From Sulfuritortus calidifontis (lineage in GTDB: Bacteria; Pseudomonadota; Gammaproteobacteria; Burkholderiales; Thiobacillaceae): DNA of 64,000 bases. The notes under the pieces were generated by a model. That model was given only the letters and a program-made list of their open reading frames with translations. It was not told the DNA's origin and searched no databases. Both the position numbers and the translations under genes were made by a program. The DNA is taken from positions 1,364,001 to 1,428,000 of the forward strand of contig NZ_AP018721.1 in assembly GCF_003967275.1 (NCBI RefSeq), written 5' to 3'. Below, piece by piece: positions 1-10,500 of the stretch (position 1 is its first letter; every line of letters starts with the position of its first letter).

Positions 1-1371
1 AAGACCCGGGCGGAAATCGAGGCCGCCTATGCCTTGGCGGAAAAGGAGGGCAGCGAGGTCATCGTCGAGCGCTTCGTGCCGGGCAACGAGCATCGCCTGC
101 TCGTGGTGGGCGGCCGGGTGGTGGCCGCCGCCCGCGGCGAATCGGCCTGGGTGATCGGCGACGGCCGCTCGACCGTGGTCGAACTGATCGACCGCCAGCT
201 CAACAGCGACCCCCGGCGCGGCACCACCGAGGACTATCCGCTCAACCATATCCTGATCGACGAAGACCCGGCGGTACGGCTGGAACTCGAACGCCAGGGC
301 CTGCACGCCGATTCGGTGCCGGCCGCCGGCCAGAAAGTGCTGATCCAGCGCAATGGCAACGTCGCCTTCGACGTCACCGACCAGGTGCACCCGAGCACCC
401 GGCAGATCGCCGGCCTGGCCGCGCGCGTGGTCGGCCTGGACATCGCCGGCATCGACCTGGTGGTGGAAGACATCGCGCGCCCCCTGGATGAACAGGGCGG
501 CGCCATCGTCGAGGTCAACGCCGGCCCCGGCCTGCTCATGCACCTCAAGCCGGCCGAAGGCAAACCGCAACCGGTGGGCCGCGCCATCGTCGATCATCTG
601 TTCCCGGCCGGCAGCGACGGCCGCATCCCGGTGATCGGCATCGCCGGCAGCGAAGGGGGCGCCGTCATCGGCCATCTGCTCTCGCGCCTGCTGCAGCTGA
701 CCGGCAAGCAGGTCGGCCTGGCCTGCTCGAACGGGCTCTATCTCAACCACCGGCGCGTGGCAGCGGGCGATTGCACCGAATGGCGCCTGGGCCAGCGGCT
801 GTTGCGCAACCGGGCGGTGGAAGCGGCCATCTTCGAAAACGGTCCCGAGCTGATCCTGCGCGAGGGCCTGGCCTACGACCGCTGCCTGGTCGGCATCGTC
901 ACCGATATTCCCGGTCCCGAAGGCTTCGCCGAGTATTACCTGCAGGAGCCGGAACAGATGTACGCCGTGTTGCGCACCCAGGTCGATGTCGTGCTGGCCG
1001 AAGGGGCGGCCGTGCTCAATGCCGACGCACCCGAGGTCGCGCGCCTGGCCGAGCTGTCCGACGGTGCCGTGATCTACTACAGCCAGGACCCGGCCTCGCC
1101 GGTCCTGGCCCGACATCGCGCCGAGGGCGGCTGGGGCCTGTACGCCCACGGCGGCCGGATCATGCTCACCCAGGGGCACGAAGAGCGGCTGTTGGTCGAT
1201 CTCGCCAGCCTGCCGCCGCCCGGCCCCACTCAGGCGGCGTTGACCCTGTCCCATGCCCTGGCCGGAATCGCCGCCGCCGTGGCCCTGGGACTGCCGGCGG
1301 AACTGATCCAGGCCGGAATCGAAACCTACGCGCCGGGCCAACTCGGGCTCGGCGCTCCCGACGGCCACTGA
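1..1371 (+). CDS. Cyanophycin synthetase-like protein (CphA'/CphA2-like), 5' end outside the window
   Basis: The reading frame is open from base 1, so the N-terminus lies upstream. The visible part starts in the ATP-grasp domain (EVIVERFVPGNEHRLLVVGG, then VEVNAGPGLLMHLKP) and closely parallels the neighbouring CphA. It continues into a Mur-ligase-like domain whose nucleotide-binding loop is degenerate: GSEGGAV stands where CphA has GTNGKTT. The protein then stops about 130 residues short of CphA, so the C-terminal Mur ligase subdomain is missing. By family knowledge, a CphA with intact ATP-grasp and vestigial Mur half resembles CphA2 of cyanobacteria, which polymerises beta-aspartyl-arginine dipeptides, or the CphA' paralogue of betaproteobacteria. 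The exact activity here is inference. It lies 38 bp upstream of cphA, probably in one operon. Confidence 0.85.
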   Translation, partial: KTRAEIEAAYALAEKEGSEVIVERFVPGNEHRLLVVGGRVVAAARGESAWVIGDGRSTVVELIDRQLNSDPRRGTTEDYPLNHILIDEDPAVRLELERQGLHADSVPAAGQKVLIQRNGNVAFDVTDQVHPSTRQIAGLAARVVGLDIAGIDLVVEDIARPLDEQGGAIVEVNAGPGLLMHLKPAEGKPQPVGRAIVDHLFPAGSDGRIPVIGIAGSEGGAVIGHLLSRLLQLTGKQVGLACSNGLYLNHRRVAAGDCTEWRLGQRLLRNRAVEAAIFENGPELILREGLAYDRCLVGIVTDIPGPEGFAEYYLQEPEQMYAVLRTQVDVVLAEGAAVLNADAPEVARLAELSDGAVIYYSQDPASPVLARHRAEGGWGLYAHGGRIMLTQGHEERLLVDLASLPPPGPTQAALTLSHALAGIAAAVALGLPAELIQAGIETYAPGQLGLGAPDGH

Positions 1372-1409
1372 ACTTCGAACCCTTCCAGCCCAAGACAGGA
1401 ACCCGCTGC

Positions 1410-3980
1410 ATGCAGATCTCCCGCATTCGCGCCCTGCGCGGCCCCAATCTCTGGAGCCGGCACACCGCCATCGAGGCCCTGGTCGTCTGCTCCCCGGCCG
1501 AACGCTCCATCGATGCCATGGTCGGCTTCGAGGCTGCCTTGCGCGCGCGTTTCCCCGACATCGGCGCGCTGCGTCCGATCGGCTACGAGGGCGAGGTGTC
1601 CCTTGCCCACGCCCTGGCCTTCGCCGCTCTTCGGCTGCAATCCCAGGCCGGTTGCCCGGTTACCTTCTGCCAGGCCACGGAAACGGTCGAGGCCGGAGTC
1701 TATCTCGTGGCGGTCGAGTACACCGAAGAGGCAGTCGGTCGGCTCGCCCTCGATCTGGCCGAGGTCCTGTGCCAGGCGGCCGTGGAGGACAAGCCCTTCG
1801 ATCTGACCGATGCCATCGCCCGGCTGCACGAGCTGGATGCCGACATCCGCCTGGGCCCCTCGACCGGCGCCATCGTCCAGGCCGCCGTCGCCCGCGGCAT
1901 TCCCTATCGCCGCCTGACCCAGGGCAGCCTGGTGCAGCTGGGCTGGGGCAGCCGCCAGCGCCGCATCCAGGCGGCCGAGACCGATCGCACCAGTGCCATC
2001 GGCGAGGCCATCGCCCAGGACAAGGAGCTGACCAAGAAGCTGCTGGCCGATGCCGGCATTCCCGTCCCGGAAGGGCGGGTGGTCACCAGCCCGGAAGCGG
2101 GCTGGGCGGCGGCCTGCGAGATCGGCCTGCCGGTGGTGGTCAAGCCGCGCGATGGCAACCAGGGCAAGGGGGTGACCGTCAACATCGCCACCCGCGAGCA
2201 TTTCATGGCGGTCTACGGTTCCGCCGCCGAGATCAGCGACGAGGTGATCGTCGAGCGCTTCATCCCCGGCCACGATCACCGCTTTCTGGTGGTGGGCAAC
2301 CGGGTAGTGGCCATCGCCCGGCGCGAGCCGCCCAATGTGATCGGGGATGGCGTGCACAGCGTGCGCGAACTGGTGACGATCGCCAACAGCGACCCGCGTC
2401 GGGGCGAGGGCCACGAAAGCGCGCTGACCAAGATGCGGCTGGACGACATCGCCCATGCCCGGCTCAAGGTGCAGGGCCTCACGGCCGATTCGGTGCCGCC
2501 CAAGGGCGCCCGCGTCATCCTGCGCAACAACGCCAACCTGTCCACCGGCGGCAGCGCCACCGATGTCACCGACGATGTCCACCCGGAACTGGCCGCACGC
2601 GCGGTCGAGGCGGCCCAGATGATCGGGCTGGACATCTGCGGTGTCGATGTGGTGTGCGAGACCGTATTGAAATCGCTGGAAGAGCAGGGCGGCGGCATCG
2701 TCGAGGTCAATGCCGCGCCCGGCTTGCGCATGCACCTCAATCCCTCGTTCGGCAAGGGCCGGGCGGTGGGCGAGGCCATCGTCAATGCCATGTTCGAAGA
2801 GGGCAACGACGGCCGCATCCCGGTGGTGGCGGTGACCGGCACCAACGGCAAGACCACCACGGTGCGCTTGATCGCCCATCTGCTCACCCTTGCCGGCAAG
2901 CGCGTCGGCATGACCGCGACCGACGGCGTCTATGTCGAGGGGCATCGGATCGACACCGGCGACTGCAGCGGGCCCAAGAGCGCGCGCAACGTGCTGGCCC
3001 ATCCCGACGTCGATGCCGCCGTGTTGGAGACCGCGCGCGGCGGCCTGCTGCGCGAAGGCTTGGCGTTCGATCGCTGCCAGGTGGCGGTGGTCACCAACAT
3101 CGGTCTGGGCGATCACCTCGGCCTCAATTTCATCCAGACGGTGGACGATCTGGCCGTGCTCAAGCGGGTGGTGGTCCAGAACGTGGCCCCCAACGGCATG
3201 GCCGTACTCAATGCCGCCGACCCCAAGGTGGTGGAAATGGCGGGCTACTGTCCGGGCGCGGTCACTTTCTTCGCCGGCGAGCCGCATCACCCCGTGATCG
3301 CCGCGCACCGGGCCCAGGGTCACCGGGCAGTGTTCCGCGACGGCGACACCGTGGTGGCGGCCGAGGGCGAATTCGAGCAGCGCATCCCCCTGGCCGAGAT
3401 TCGGCTCACCCGCAACGGCAGCATCGGCTTCCAGGTCGACAATGCCATGGCCGCACTAGGTGCCGCCTGGGCCTTGGGGCTCGATTGGCAGGTGATTCGC
3501 GCCGGGCTCAAGAGCTTCGTCAGCGATGCCGAGACGGCGCCGGGCCGGTTCAACGTCTTCGACTACCGCGGCGCCACCCTGATCGCCGACTACGGCCACA
3601 ACCCGGACGCCATCCTGGCCCTGGTCCAGGCGGTCGAGGCCATGCCGGCCAAGCGGAGGGTGGTGGTGATCAGCGCGGCGGGCGACCGCCGTGACGAGGA
3701 CATCCGCCAGCAGACCGAGATCCTGGGCGACGCCTTCGACGAGGTGGTCCTCTATCAGGACGCCTGCCAGCGCGGCCGGGCCGACGGCGAGGTACTGCGC
3801 CTCTTGCGCCAGGGCCTTGCCCAGGCCAAGCGTGCGGCGGCGGTGGAGGAGATCTACGGCGAGTTTCTCGCCATCGATACCGCCTTGACCCGGCTGCAAA
3901 CGGGCGACCTCTGCCTGATCCTGGTCGACCAGGTGGAAGAAGCCCTGGCCCACATCAAGCTGCGCATCGCCGAAGGCTGA
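1410..3980 (+). CDS. cphA: Cyanophycin synthetase
   Basis: 856 residues, the usual size. The enzyme makes cyanophycin (multi-L-arginyl-poly-L-aspartate), a nitrogen storage polymer, by ATP-dependent addition of Asp to the backbone (ATP-grasp half) and Arg to the side chain (Mur-ligase half). Visible parts are a N-terminal domain, an ATP-grasp domain (GLPVVVKPRDGNQGKGV; EVNAAPGLRMHLNP), and a complete Mur ligase with P-loop VTGTNGKTTTVR near residue 478 and a C-terminal ligase domain. The ATG at 1410 (MQISRIRALRGPNLW) matches the family N-terminus; the longer open frame upstream is only read-through of the preceding gene. A shared terminator lies just downstream. No cyanophycinase gene is in the window. 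Confidence 0.96.
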   Translation: MQISRIRALRGPNLWSRHTAIEALVVCSPAERSIDAMVGFEAALRARFPDIGALRPIGYEGEVSLAHALAFAALRLQSQAGCPVTFCQATETVEAGVYLVAVEYTEEAVGRLALDLAEVLCQAAVEDKPFDLTDAIARLHELDADIRLGPSTGAIVQAAVARGIPYRRLTQGSLVQLGWGSRQRRIQAAETDRTSAIGEAIAQDKELTKKLLADAGIPVPEGRVVTSPEAGWAAACEIGLPVVVKPRDGNQGKGVTVNIATREHFMAVYGSAAEISDEVIVERFIPGHDHRFLVVGNRVVAIARREPPNVIGDGVHSVRELVTIANSDPRRGEGHESALTKMRLDDIAHARLKVQGLTADSVPPKGARVILRNNANLSTGGSATDVTDDVHPELAARAVEAAQMIGLDICGVDVVCETVLKSLEEQGGGIVEVNAAPGLRMHLNPSFGKGRAVGEAIVNAMFEEGNDGRIPVVAVTGTNGKTTTVRLIAHLLTLAGKRVGMTATDGVYVEGHRIDTGDCSGPKSARNVLAHPDVDAAVLETARGGLLREGLAFDRCQVAVVTNIGLGDHLGLNFIQTVDDLAVLKRVVVQNVAPNGMAVLNAADPKVVEMAGYCPGAVTFFAGEPHHPVIAAHRAQGHRAVFRDGDTVVAAEGEFEQRIPLAEIRLTRNGSIGFQVDNAMAALGAAWALGLDWQVIRAGLKSFVSDAETAPGRFNVFDYRGATLIADYGHNPDAILALVQAVEAMPAKRRVVVISAAGDRRDEDIRQQTEILGDAFDEVVLYQDACQRGRADGEVLRLLRQGLAQAKRAAAVEEIYGEFLAIDTALTRLQTGDLCLILVDQVEEALAHIKLRIAEG

Positions 3981-4010
3981 GCCCCCCGAAACAATACCGT
4001 TCAGGCAATA

Positions 4011-4040
4011 AAAAAGGGCAGCCCGAGGGCTGCCCTTTTT
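4011..4040. terminator. Bidirectional rho-independent terminator between cphA and efp
   Basis: A perfect inverted repeat (GGGCAGCC, loop CGAG, GGCTGCCC) is flanked by five A on one side and five T on the other. It can terminate both cphA on the plus strand and efp on the minus strand. Confidence 0.93.
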
Positions 4041-4056
4041 GTCGGCCGGAAGCGGC

Positions 4057-4620
4057 TCAGGCCTTGACCCGGTTGCGATATTCGCCGGTGGCGGTGTCGA
4101 TCTCGATCTTGTCGCCGATCTCGACGAAGGCGGGCACGGAGATCTCGACGCCGGTGGGCTTGATCCGGGCCGGCTTCATCACCTTGCCGGAGGTGTCGCC
4201 CTTGACCGCGGGCTCGGTGTACTCCACCTCGCGGATCACGGTGGTCGGCATGTCGACGGAAATCGCCTTGCCGTTGTAGAACACCACCTCGCAGGGCATG
4301 CCGTCTTCCAGGTACTTCAGCATGTCGCCCAGGTTGTCGGCTTCCACCTCGTACTGGTTGTACTCGGCGTCCATGAACACATACATGGGGTCGGCGAAGT
4401 AGGAATAGGTACACTCCTTGCGCTCGAGGGTCACGGTCTCGAACTTCTCGTCGGCCTTGTACACGGTCTCGCTGCCGGAGCCGGTGAGAAGGTTCTTCAT
4501 CTTCATCTTGACCACGGAGGCGTTACGGCCCGATTTGCTGAATTCGGCCTTCTGCACGACCATGGGGTCGTTGCCCACCATGATCACGTTGCCGACGCGA
4601 ACTTCCTGTGCTGTCTTCAT
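4057..4620 (-). CDS. efp: Translation elongation factor P (Arg32 type)
   Basis: 187 residues with KOW-like N-terminal and OB-fold domains ([27 protein letters not shown]). EF-P relieves ribosome stalling at polyproline stretches by placing a modified residue near the peptidyl-transferase centre. The tip loop reads SKSGRNAS, so the modified position is arginine 32 rather than the lysine of E. coli. Arg32 EF-Ps are rhamnosylated by EarP, and earP is the adjacent gene. The start [11 protein letters not shown] fits the Arg-type family; the longer open frame is read-through of the intergenic region. Confidence 0.97.
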   Translation of the reverse strand: MKTAQEVRVGNVIMVGNDPMVVQKAEFSKSGRNASVVKMKMKNLLTGSGSETVYKADEKFETVTLERKECTYSYFADPMYVFMDAEYNQYEVEADNLGDMLKYLEDGMPCEVVFYNGKAISVDMPTTVIREVEYTEPAVKGDTSGKVMKPARIKPTGVEISVPAFVEIGDKIEIDTATGEYRNRVKA

Positions 4621-4663
4621 AATCTCTGTCTGTCCTGCAAGCTGGCTGGGTAAAAAGCTGATT

Positions 4664-4694
4664 ATTATAACTTTTCCCGGCAAAAAAGCATCAA
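4664..4694 (-). promoter_or_regulatory. Candidate sigma70 promoter for efp
   Basis: On the minus strand a perfect TATAAT (4664-4669) lies about 43 bp before the efp ATG, with TTGATG (4689-4694) 19 bp upstream as a possible -35. The -10 box overlaps the earP stop codon, so efp could be expressed independently of earP. The spacer is longer than ideal. Confidence 0.45.
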
Positions 4695-5816
4695 CTGGCT
4701 GGCCAGGTCGGGCATTGCCGCCAGATGTTCGGCCCAGGCCCGGCTGTGCCGGCTCAAGGCCGGCAATTGCTCGAGCAAGGCCGGCCAGGCCTGGGCAATG
4801 TCCTGGTTGCGGTTCCAGGCCTCGGTGAATTGCCGGTAGGCCGTGGCCGCCCCAGGTTCCAGCCCCACGCAGTAGCGGTCGAGGAAGGCGTGCAGCTTGG
4901 GCCAATGGGCGCCGGCCTCCTGCACGTAGATGTTCCAGACCATGGGTCGGGCGGCCCATTGGGCGCGGACGAAGGAATCCTCGCCGCGGACGAAATTGAG
5001 ATCGCAGGCCCAGAGCAGAGGGTCATAGCCGTCCTGGTCGAAGAAGGGGAGGGCGCAGACCTCGAGCGCGCCGCTGTTCAGCTGTCGGCTGGGCGCCAAG
5101 GGGGTGCCGAAAAAACGGCCGATCGCTTCGAGCACGGCCCCCTCGGGCACCAGGCAGCGCACGCGTTGCCGGCCGCTGACCCAGGCTGCCAGCAAGGCAG
5201 GCAGCGCCGGGTTGTCGTAGGCGAACAGCGACACCGAAAGCGTGTCGCCATCCGGCGGCGTCAGCAGCAGGGAACGCCAGAACGCCTCGCGTGCCGCCGG
5301 ATCGGCCTGCAGCGCCTGGCGCCGGACGGCCAGGCCGGCTTCGCGGATCAGGCCGCCGGTCTCAACCTCGAAGCCGGGATAGAAGAAATAGGCGGTGAGC
5401 GGCAGGCGCGGGTGCGGCGAAGGCAGACCGTGGTAGTCCTTGACCCAGGCCTCGGCGCTCAGATGATCGAGATTGAGCCAGAGCGGCCTGGGCTCGCGAG
5501 CCGACATGGCTGCCAGGTAATTCTCGGGCAACCGGCAGCCGAAGGTTTCGATGACCAGCGGCGCCGGCGTCACCTCGGGAAAATCTGCCCGCCAGTGCCG
5601 CACCTCGATCTCCGCCACCGTCTGGGCGGCGAGATCGGCCTTGGCCGGCGGCCAGATGCGATGGAGGGTGGCCAGATCGTCCAGCCAAAGGCGGACCTGT
5701 AGCCCATGCTCACGGCTCAATTGCCGGGCCAGGCGCCAAGCGACGCCGATGTCGCCGTAGTTGTCGACCACACTGCAGAAGATATCGCAGGCCAGACGCG
5801 AGGGCATGGGGTTCAC
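4665..5816 (-). CDS. earP: EF-P arginine rhamnosyltransferase EarP
   Basis: 383 residues from a GTG start; an in-frame ATG three codons later (5807) is an alternative. EarP (formerly DUF2331) transfers rhamnose from dTDP-beta-L-rhamnose to Arg32 of EF-P. The family signature is visible: [20 protein letters not shown] near the N-terminus, holding the two essential aspartates (D18 and D22 from the GTG), and [12 protein letters not shown] in the C-terminal half, holding the conserved glutamate of the nucleotide-sugar site. It lies 44 bp upstream of efp, the usual pairing. dTDP-rhamnose synthesis genes are not in this window. Confidence 0.96.
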   Translation of the reverse strand: MNPMPSRLACDIFCSVVDNYGDIGVAWRLARQLSREHGLQVRLWLDDLATLHRIWPPAKADLAAQTVAEIEVRHWRADFPEVTPAPLVIETFGCRLPENYLAAMSAREPRPLWLNLDHLSAEAWVKDYHGLPSPHPRLPLTAYFFYPGFEVETGGLIREAGLAVRRQALQADPAAREAFWRSLLLTPPDGDTLSVSLFAYDNPALPALLAAWVSGRQRVRCLVPEGAVLEAIGRFFGTPLAPSRQLNSGALEVCALPFFDQDGYDPLLWACDLNFVRGEDSFVRAQWAARPMVWNIYVQEAGAHWPKLHAFLDRYCVGLEPGAATAYRQFTEAWNRNQDIAQAWPALLEQLPALSRHSRAWAEHLAAMPDLASQLMLFCREKL

Positions 5817-5828
5817 CTTGCTGCGGGC

Positions 5829-7532
5829 CTAGGCGGCGGGCGATGCCGCCCCGGCTTCCTCGCCGAGGTAGGGTAGATCAAGCCAGAACACGCTGCCCTG
5901 GCCAGGGCTGCTGGAGAAGCCCAGTTCGCCATCCATCAACTCGACCAGCTGTTTGGTGAGCGCCAGCCCGATGCCCGAGCCTTCGATGTTGGAAAACTCC
6001 TTGCCCAGACGACTGAACGGCGAGAACAAGTCGCGCTGTTTTTCCGGACTGATGCCTGGCCCTGTGTCCTTCACCGACAGGCGCAGGCGACCGGCCCGAC
6101 GCTCGCAGGCCAGGGTGACCGTGCCGCCCGCGTGGTTGTATTTGATGGCATTCGAGGCCAGGTTGAGCAGGGCCTGGAGCAGGCGGGTGCGGTCGGCCAA
6201 AACCAGGGTGCGGCGGCAATCGTCCAGTTCGAAGCTCAAGATGATGCCGTTCTTGCGGGCTAGCGGCTCGATCATGTGGCGGCAGGCCTCGATGATGTCC
6301 TGCAGCTGAACCCGCTCGATAGCCAGTTGCATGCGGCCGGCCTCGATCCGCGACAGGTCGAGGACGTCGTTGATCAGCTTGAGCAGGTGTTCGCCCGAGC
6401 TAAAAATCTCGCGCACGTTGTCCTGTTGTTCGGCGGTCAGGTTTGGCTCGTCGAGCATCAACTCGGAAAAGCCGAGGATGGCATTGAGCGGGGTGCGCAG
6501 TTCGTGACTCATGCTCGACAGGAAGGCAGATTTAGCTTGGTTGGCCGCCTCGGCTGCCACCTTGGCCTGGCGCAGGGATTCTTCGTTCTGCCAGCGCTCG
6601 GTGACATCACGCACGGCCAGGCAGATGCGACTGCCTTCGGCGAACGGGATGCTGCTGAAACTCACATCGCTGGGGAAACGACGACCATCCTGGGTGTAGG
6701 CGAACAGATTGCGCTGCGTATCTTCCGGCGGCAGCCGGCCATTGAATTGTTTCAGCTTGGGCAGCAGTCGAATCAGGGGACATTGCAGCAATGTCTCGCC
6801 CGGGTAGCCGAACAAGTCCTGGGCACGCTGATTGGCGTATTCGATCCGGTTGTCGGGGTCGACGATGAGCAGTGCATCGGGCGCCGCCTGCAGCAGATGG
6901 CGGAACCGGGCCTCGGACGCCTTGGCCTCGGACGCCCTGGCCGAGGCCGCGTCGCGCAGTTCGAGATTGGTCTGGTTGGTCCGGTAGATGCGGCGGGCGC
7001 TGATCAGGAGCATGAGCAGGAACAGGGCGGCCATGAGCGCCACGGCCAGGGAAAGGTCATCGCCGCCCAGAAGGAAGCGGCCGACCACCGGCAGGAGGGT
7101 GATCACCAGGAACTGCGCAATCGCCTGCCATTGATAGCTCAGGGTACTGACGGCACCGGCGCAGACGCCGGCGATGACCAGCGCGAGCAGTATCTGGTGC
7201 GCCGAACTGGACTGCGGAAACACAACCAGGATGCTGCCACCCCAGATCAAGCCGGCGGCAACGACGCCGGTTTGAAAAGCCACCTGCCAGAGGCGGGCCG
7301 ACGGCGGCGCTACCTTGCCCGCCCGATAGGCGCGGAACATCAGATAGCGCAAGGCGGAAACCAGGCCGGCCGCGGCCAACCAGCCGAGCAAGACACTGGC
7401 CGTCACCTGACCCCACAGGATGGCGACCAGGACCAGGGCGTTGACCACGGTGGCGAATAGGGCGAGCGGCAAGGCCTCGTATAGCAGCCGCAACTGTTCG
7501 CTGCGGACGGGGTCGAGGTGGGCAGTCTGCAT
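5829..7532 (-). CDS. Membrane-bound PAS sensor histidine kinase
   Basis: 567 residues. The N-terminal ~185 residues form about six hydrophobic segments with no recognised sensor name. A PAS domain follows (FRHLLQAAPDALLIVDPDN), then a HisKA dimerisation domain with SMSHELRTPLNAILGF (phospho-acceptor His343) and a HATPase domain (NLASNAIKYN; DTGPGIS; GSGIGLALTKQLV). There is no receiver domain. The gene starts 13 bp after the stop of the larger hybrid kinase and is probably co-transcribed with it. Its HisKA region is very similar to that of the neighbour, suggesting duplication. The signal and partner regulator cannot be read from the sequence. Confidence 0.9.
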   Translation of the reverse strand: MQTAHLDPVRSEQLRLLYEALPLALFATVVNALVLVAILWGQVTASVLLGWLAAAGLVSALRYLMFRAYRAGKVAPPSARLWQVAFQTGVVAAGLIWGGSILVVFPQSSSAHQILLALVIAGVCAGAVSTLSYQWQAIAQFLVITLLPVVGRFLLGGDDLSLAVALMAALFLLMLLISARRIYRTNQTNLELRDAASARASEAKASEARFRHLLQAAPDALLIVDPDNRIEYANQRAQDLFGYPGETLLQCPLIRLLPKLKQFNGRLPPEDTQRNLFAYTQDGRRFPSDVSFSSIPFAEGSRICLAVRDVTERWQNEESLRQAKVAAEAANQAKSAFLSSMSHELRTPLNAILGFSELMLDEPNLTAEQQDNVREIFSSGEHLLKLINDVLDLSRIEAGRMQLAIERVQLQDIIEACRHMIEPLARKNGIILSFELDDCRRTLVLADRTRLLQALLNLASNAIKYNHAGGTVTLACERRAGRLRLSVKDTGPGISPEKQRDLFSPFSRLGKEFSNIEGSGIGLALTKQLVELMDGELGFSSSPGQGSVFWLDLPYLGEEAGAASPAA

Positions 7533-7545
7533 GGAAGCCCGCCGC

Positions 7546-10500
7546 CTAGGTCAGCAATCGGCCGAGCACAGCGTAGAAATTCGAGATATCCAGCGGCTTG
7601 GTCAGGTATTCCTGGAAGCCTGCCGCCTTGCCACGCTCGATGTCCTTGGGCATGGCATTGGCGGTCAGGGCGACGACCGGAATATCACGGGTTTCGGCCG
7701 CATGCCTCAATTCGCGCAGCACCCCGTAGCCGTCGAGTTCCGGCAGGTTGATATCGAGCAGGATCAAATCAGGCCGATAGCTCTTGGCCATCTCGATGCC
7801 GAGCGCGCCGGTATGGGCGGTGAGCAGGCGCACGGTCGGCCATTTCGCCAGCAGGTTGACCATCAGTTTGAGGTTGGCCGGGTTGTCCTCGACATAGAGC
7901 ACGGTGTGCTCGCCGGTCTGCGGTACGGTGTGCTGCTGGAGCTGCTCGGTCGAACCGTTGATCACGGACAGGTCGCTGGTCGCCACAGGAATCTCGATCC
8001 AGAAGGTGCTGCCGACTCCCTCCTGGCTGTCCACGCCGATCCGGCCGTGCATGGCCTCCATCAGGCGCTTGCTGATGACCAGACCGATGCCGGTACCCTC
8101 GACCGCGGTGTTCTCCGCCCCCAGCCGACTGAAGGGCTGGAACATGTCCTTCAGCCGCTCGGGCCCGATGCCGGGACCGGTGTCGCGCACCGAGACCCGG
8201 AACATGCTGTTGCCGGCAGGGCTCCAGTTCACCTCGATCTGGCCGCCGTCGCGGTTGTACTTGATGGCGTTGCTCAAGAGGTTCATCAGCACCTGCTTGA
8301 GCCGGGTGTGATCAGCCATGACTGTCTTGAAGCGGTTGCGGTCGAAGTCGGCCTGGATGGCGATGCCGCGCTTCCAGGCCATGGGCTGGATGATCGACAG
8401 GCAGGACTGCAGCAGATCGTCGAGGTGGATGGCCTCGATCGACAATGTCATCCGGCCGGCCTCGATCTTGGCCAGGTCGAGCACCTCGCCGATCAAGCTG
8501 AGCAGATGTTTGCCGGCATTGACGATCTCCTTGATGTTGTCGCGCTGCTCCGCGGTCAGGTTGTCGTCGATCTCCAGCAGCTGGGTGAAACCGAGGATGG
8601 CATTGAGCGGCGTGCGCAACTCATGGCTCATGCTGGAGAGGAACTCGGACTTGGCCAGGTTGGCCCGTTCGGCCTCCTGCTTGGCCAGCTGCAGTTCGGC
8701 CTCGACTTCCTTGCGCGCCGTGATGTCCTGCACCGTGCCGCTCAACTGAATCGGCTGGCCGTCCGGCCCGAAGCTGGCGTGGGCCTCCTCATGCACCCAG
8801 CGCACGCAGCCGTTGGGCAGGACGATGCGATGGTCGATGCTGTGACCGCCTTCGTGCTGCAGCGCCCTGGCCTCCGAGGCCTTGACCAGCAGCACGTCGT
8901 CCGGATGCACGGCCTCGAAAAAGCGCTCGTAGCTGGGCTCGAACTCGCCGGGCTCGTGCCCGAAGATGCGATAGATCTCGTCCGACCAGTGCAGACGGCC
9001 GCTGGCGACATCCAGCGTCCAGTGGCCGATCTGGGCGATGCGCTGGGCCTCGCGCAGGCGCTGCTCGCTCTCCTGCAGGGCGAGCTCGGCCTGCTTGCGG
9101 GCGGTGATGTCCTGCACCACGCCCAGCATGTGCAGGGGGTTGCCGTCCTTGTCGCGCTTGACCGCGCCGCGCTCGAGCAGCCAGCGGATCTCACCGCTGG
9201 GCCAGACCACCCGGTGCTCGATGTCGTACGGCGTGTCGTGCTCGAGACAGGCGTTCACCGCGTCGGTGACCGCCTGCCGGTCATCCGGATGGACCGCGTT
9301 GAGGAAGTTCTGGTAGTTGGTCTCCACCAGATCGTCGTAGCCGAACAAAGGCGCAATGCGGTCTGACCAATAGAGATCGCCAGTCTGGATGTCCCAGTCC
9401 CAGGTGCCGATGTTGGCGAAGATCTGGCTCAGGCGCAGGCGGTCTTCGCTCTCGCGCAGGGCCTTTTCGATCTCCATGAGCTGGGTGATGTCGGTGCGGA
9501 TGGAGATATAGCGCGCGGGCAGGCCGTCTTCGCCCATGAAGGGGACGATGGTGCTGGCCACCCAGTAGACCTGACCGTCCTTGCGCCGGTTGGCCACCAC
9601 GCCATGCCAGATGTGGCCCTGGGCGATGGTCGCCCACATCTCATCGTAGAAGGCCTGGTCGTGCAGTCCGGACTTGATCAGCCGGTGGTTCTGGCCGATC
9701 AGCTCGTCCTGGCGGTAGCCGCTGATCTCGCAGAACTTGGCATTGGCATAGATGATGTTGCCCAGATGGTCGGTGATGCTGACGATGGCGTGCTCGTCCA
9801 GGGCGCGTTGGCGGGCATCGACCTCGCGCATCGCGCTGTCGAGCTGCCGGGAGATCAGGCGCAGCTGCCGGGCATGCTGGATGCGCTGGTTGATCAGGTT
9901 GACCAGCTGTTCCGGATCGACCGGTTTGGCCAGGAAGGCATCGCCACCGGTGGTCATGGCCTCCAGCTGCTTGACCGGCTGATCCTCGCTCGACAGGAAG
10001 ATGATCGGCACGTCGTTGAAGCGGTCGCAGTCGCGCAGGATGGCCGCCAGCTCGGTGCCTTGGCAGCCGATCATATAAAGGTCGAGGATGATCAGCTCCG
10101 GGCCGAAGGCGTGGGTCGCCTCCAGGGCCTGCACAGGGTCGCTGATCGCCTGGGTGGCCATGCCGGCCTCCTCCAGGATCAGGGTATGCATGCGCAGCAG
10201 GACGGGATCGTCGTCGACCAGCAGGACCCGGTAGGGATCGTGCACCTTCATGCCGCTGTATTTCTCCAGCAGGCGCAACAGCCGGCTGTAATCGAGCGGA
10301 TGCCCGAGAAAATGGCTAAAGCCCCTGCGCAAGGCCCAGATGCGGGTGTCGAAATCGGTCTTGGCCGACAAGTAGAAGGTCGGCAGCGGCGGGTTCTGCG
10401 CGCGGGCGGTCTGGAGCAGGCTGTCGAGCAGGGCTTCGGGGCAGTCCTGCAGACTGTCGGCCGAGATCAGCAGGGCGGCGGCCTCGCCGGCCTCGATCAA

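Noticed and set aside
1326-3323. 665-codon open frame antisense to cphA
   Set aside because: Shadow of cphA; composition is the reverse-complement pattern and no motif is visible.
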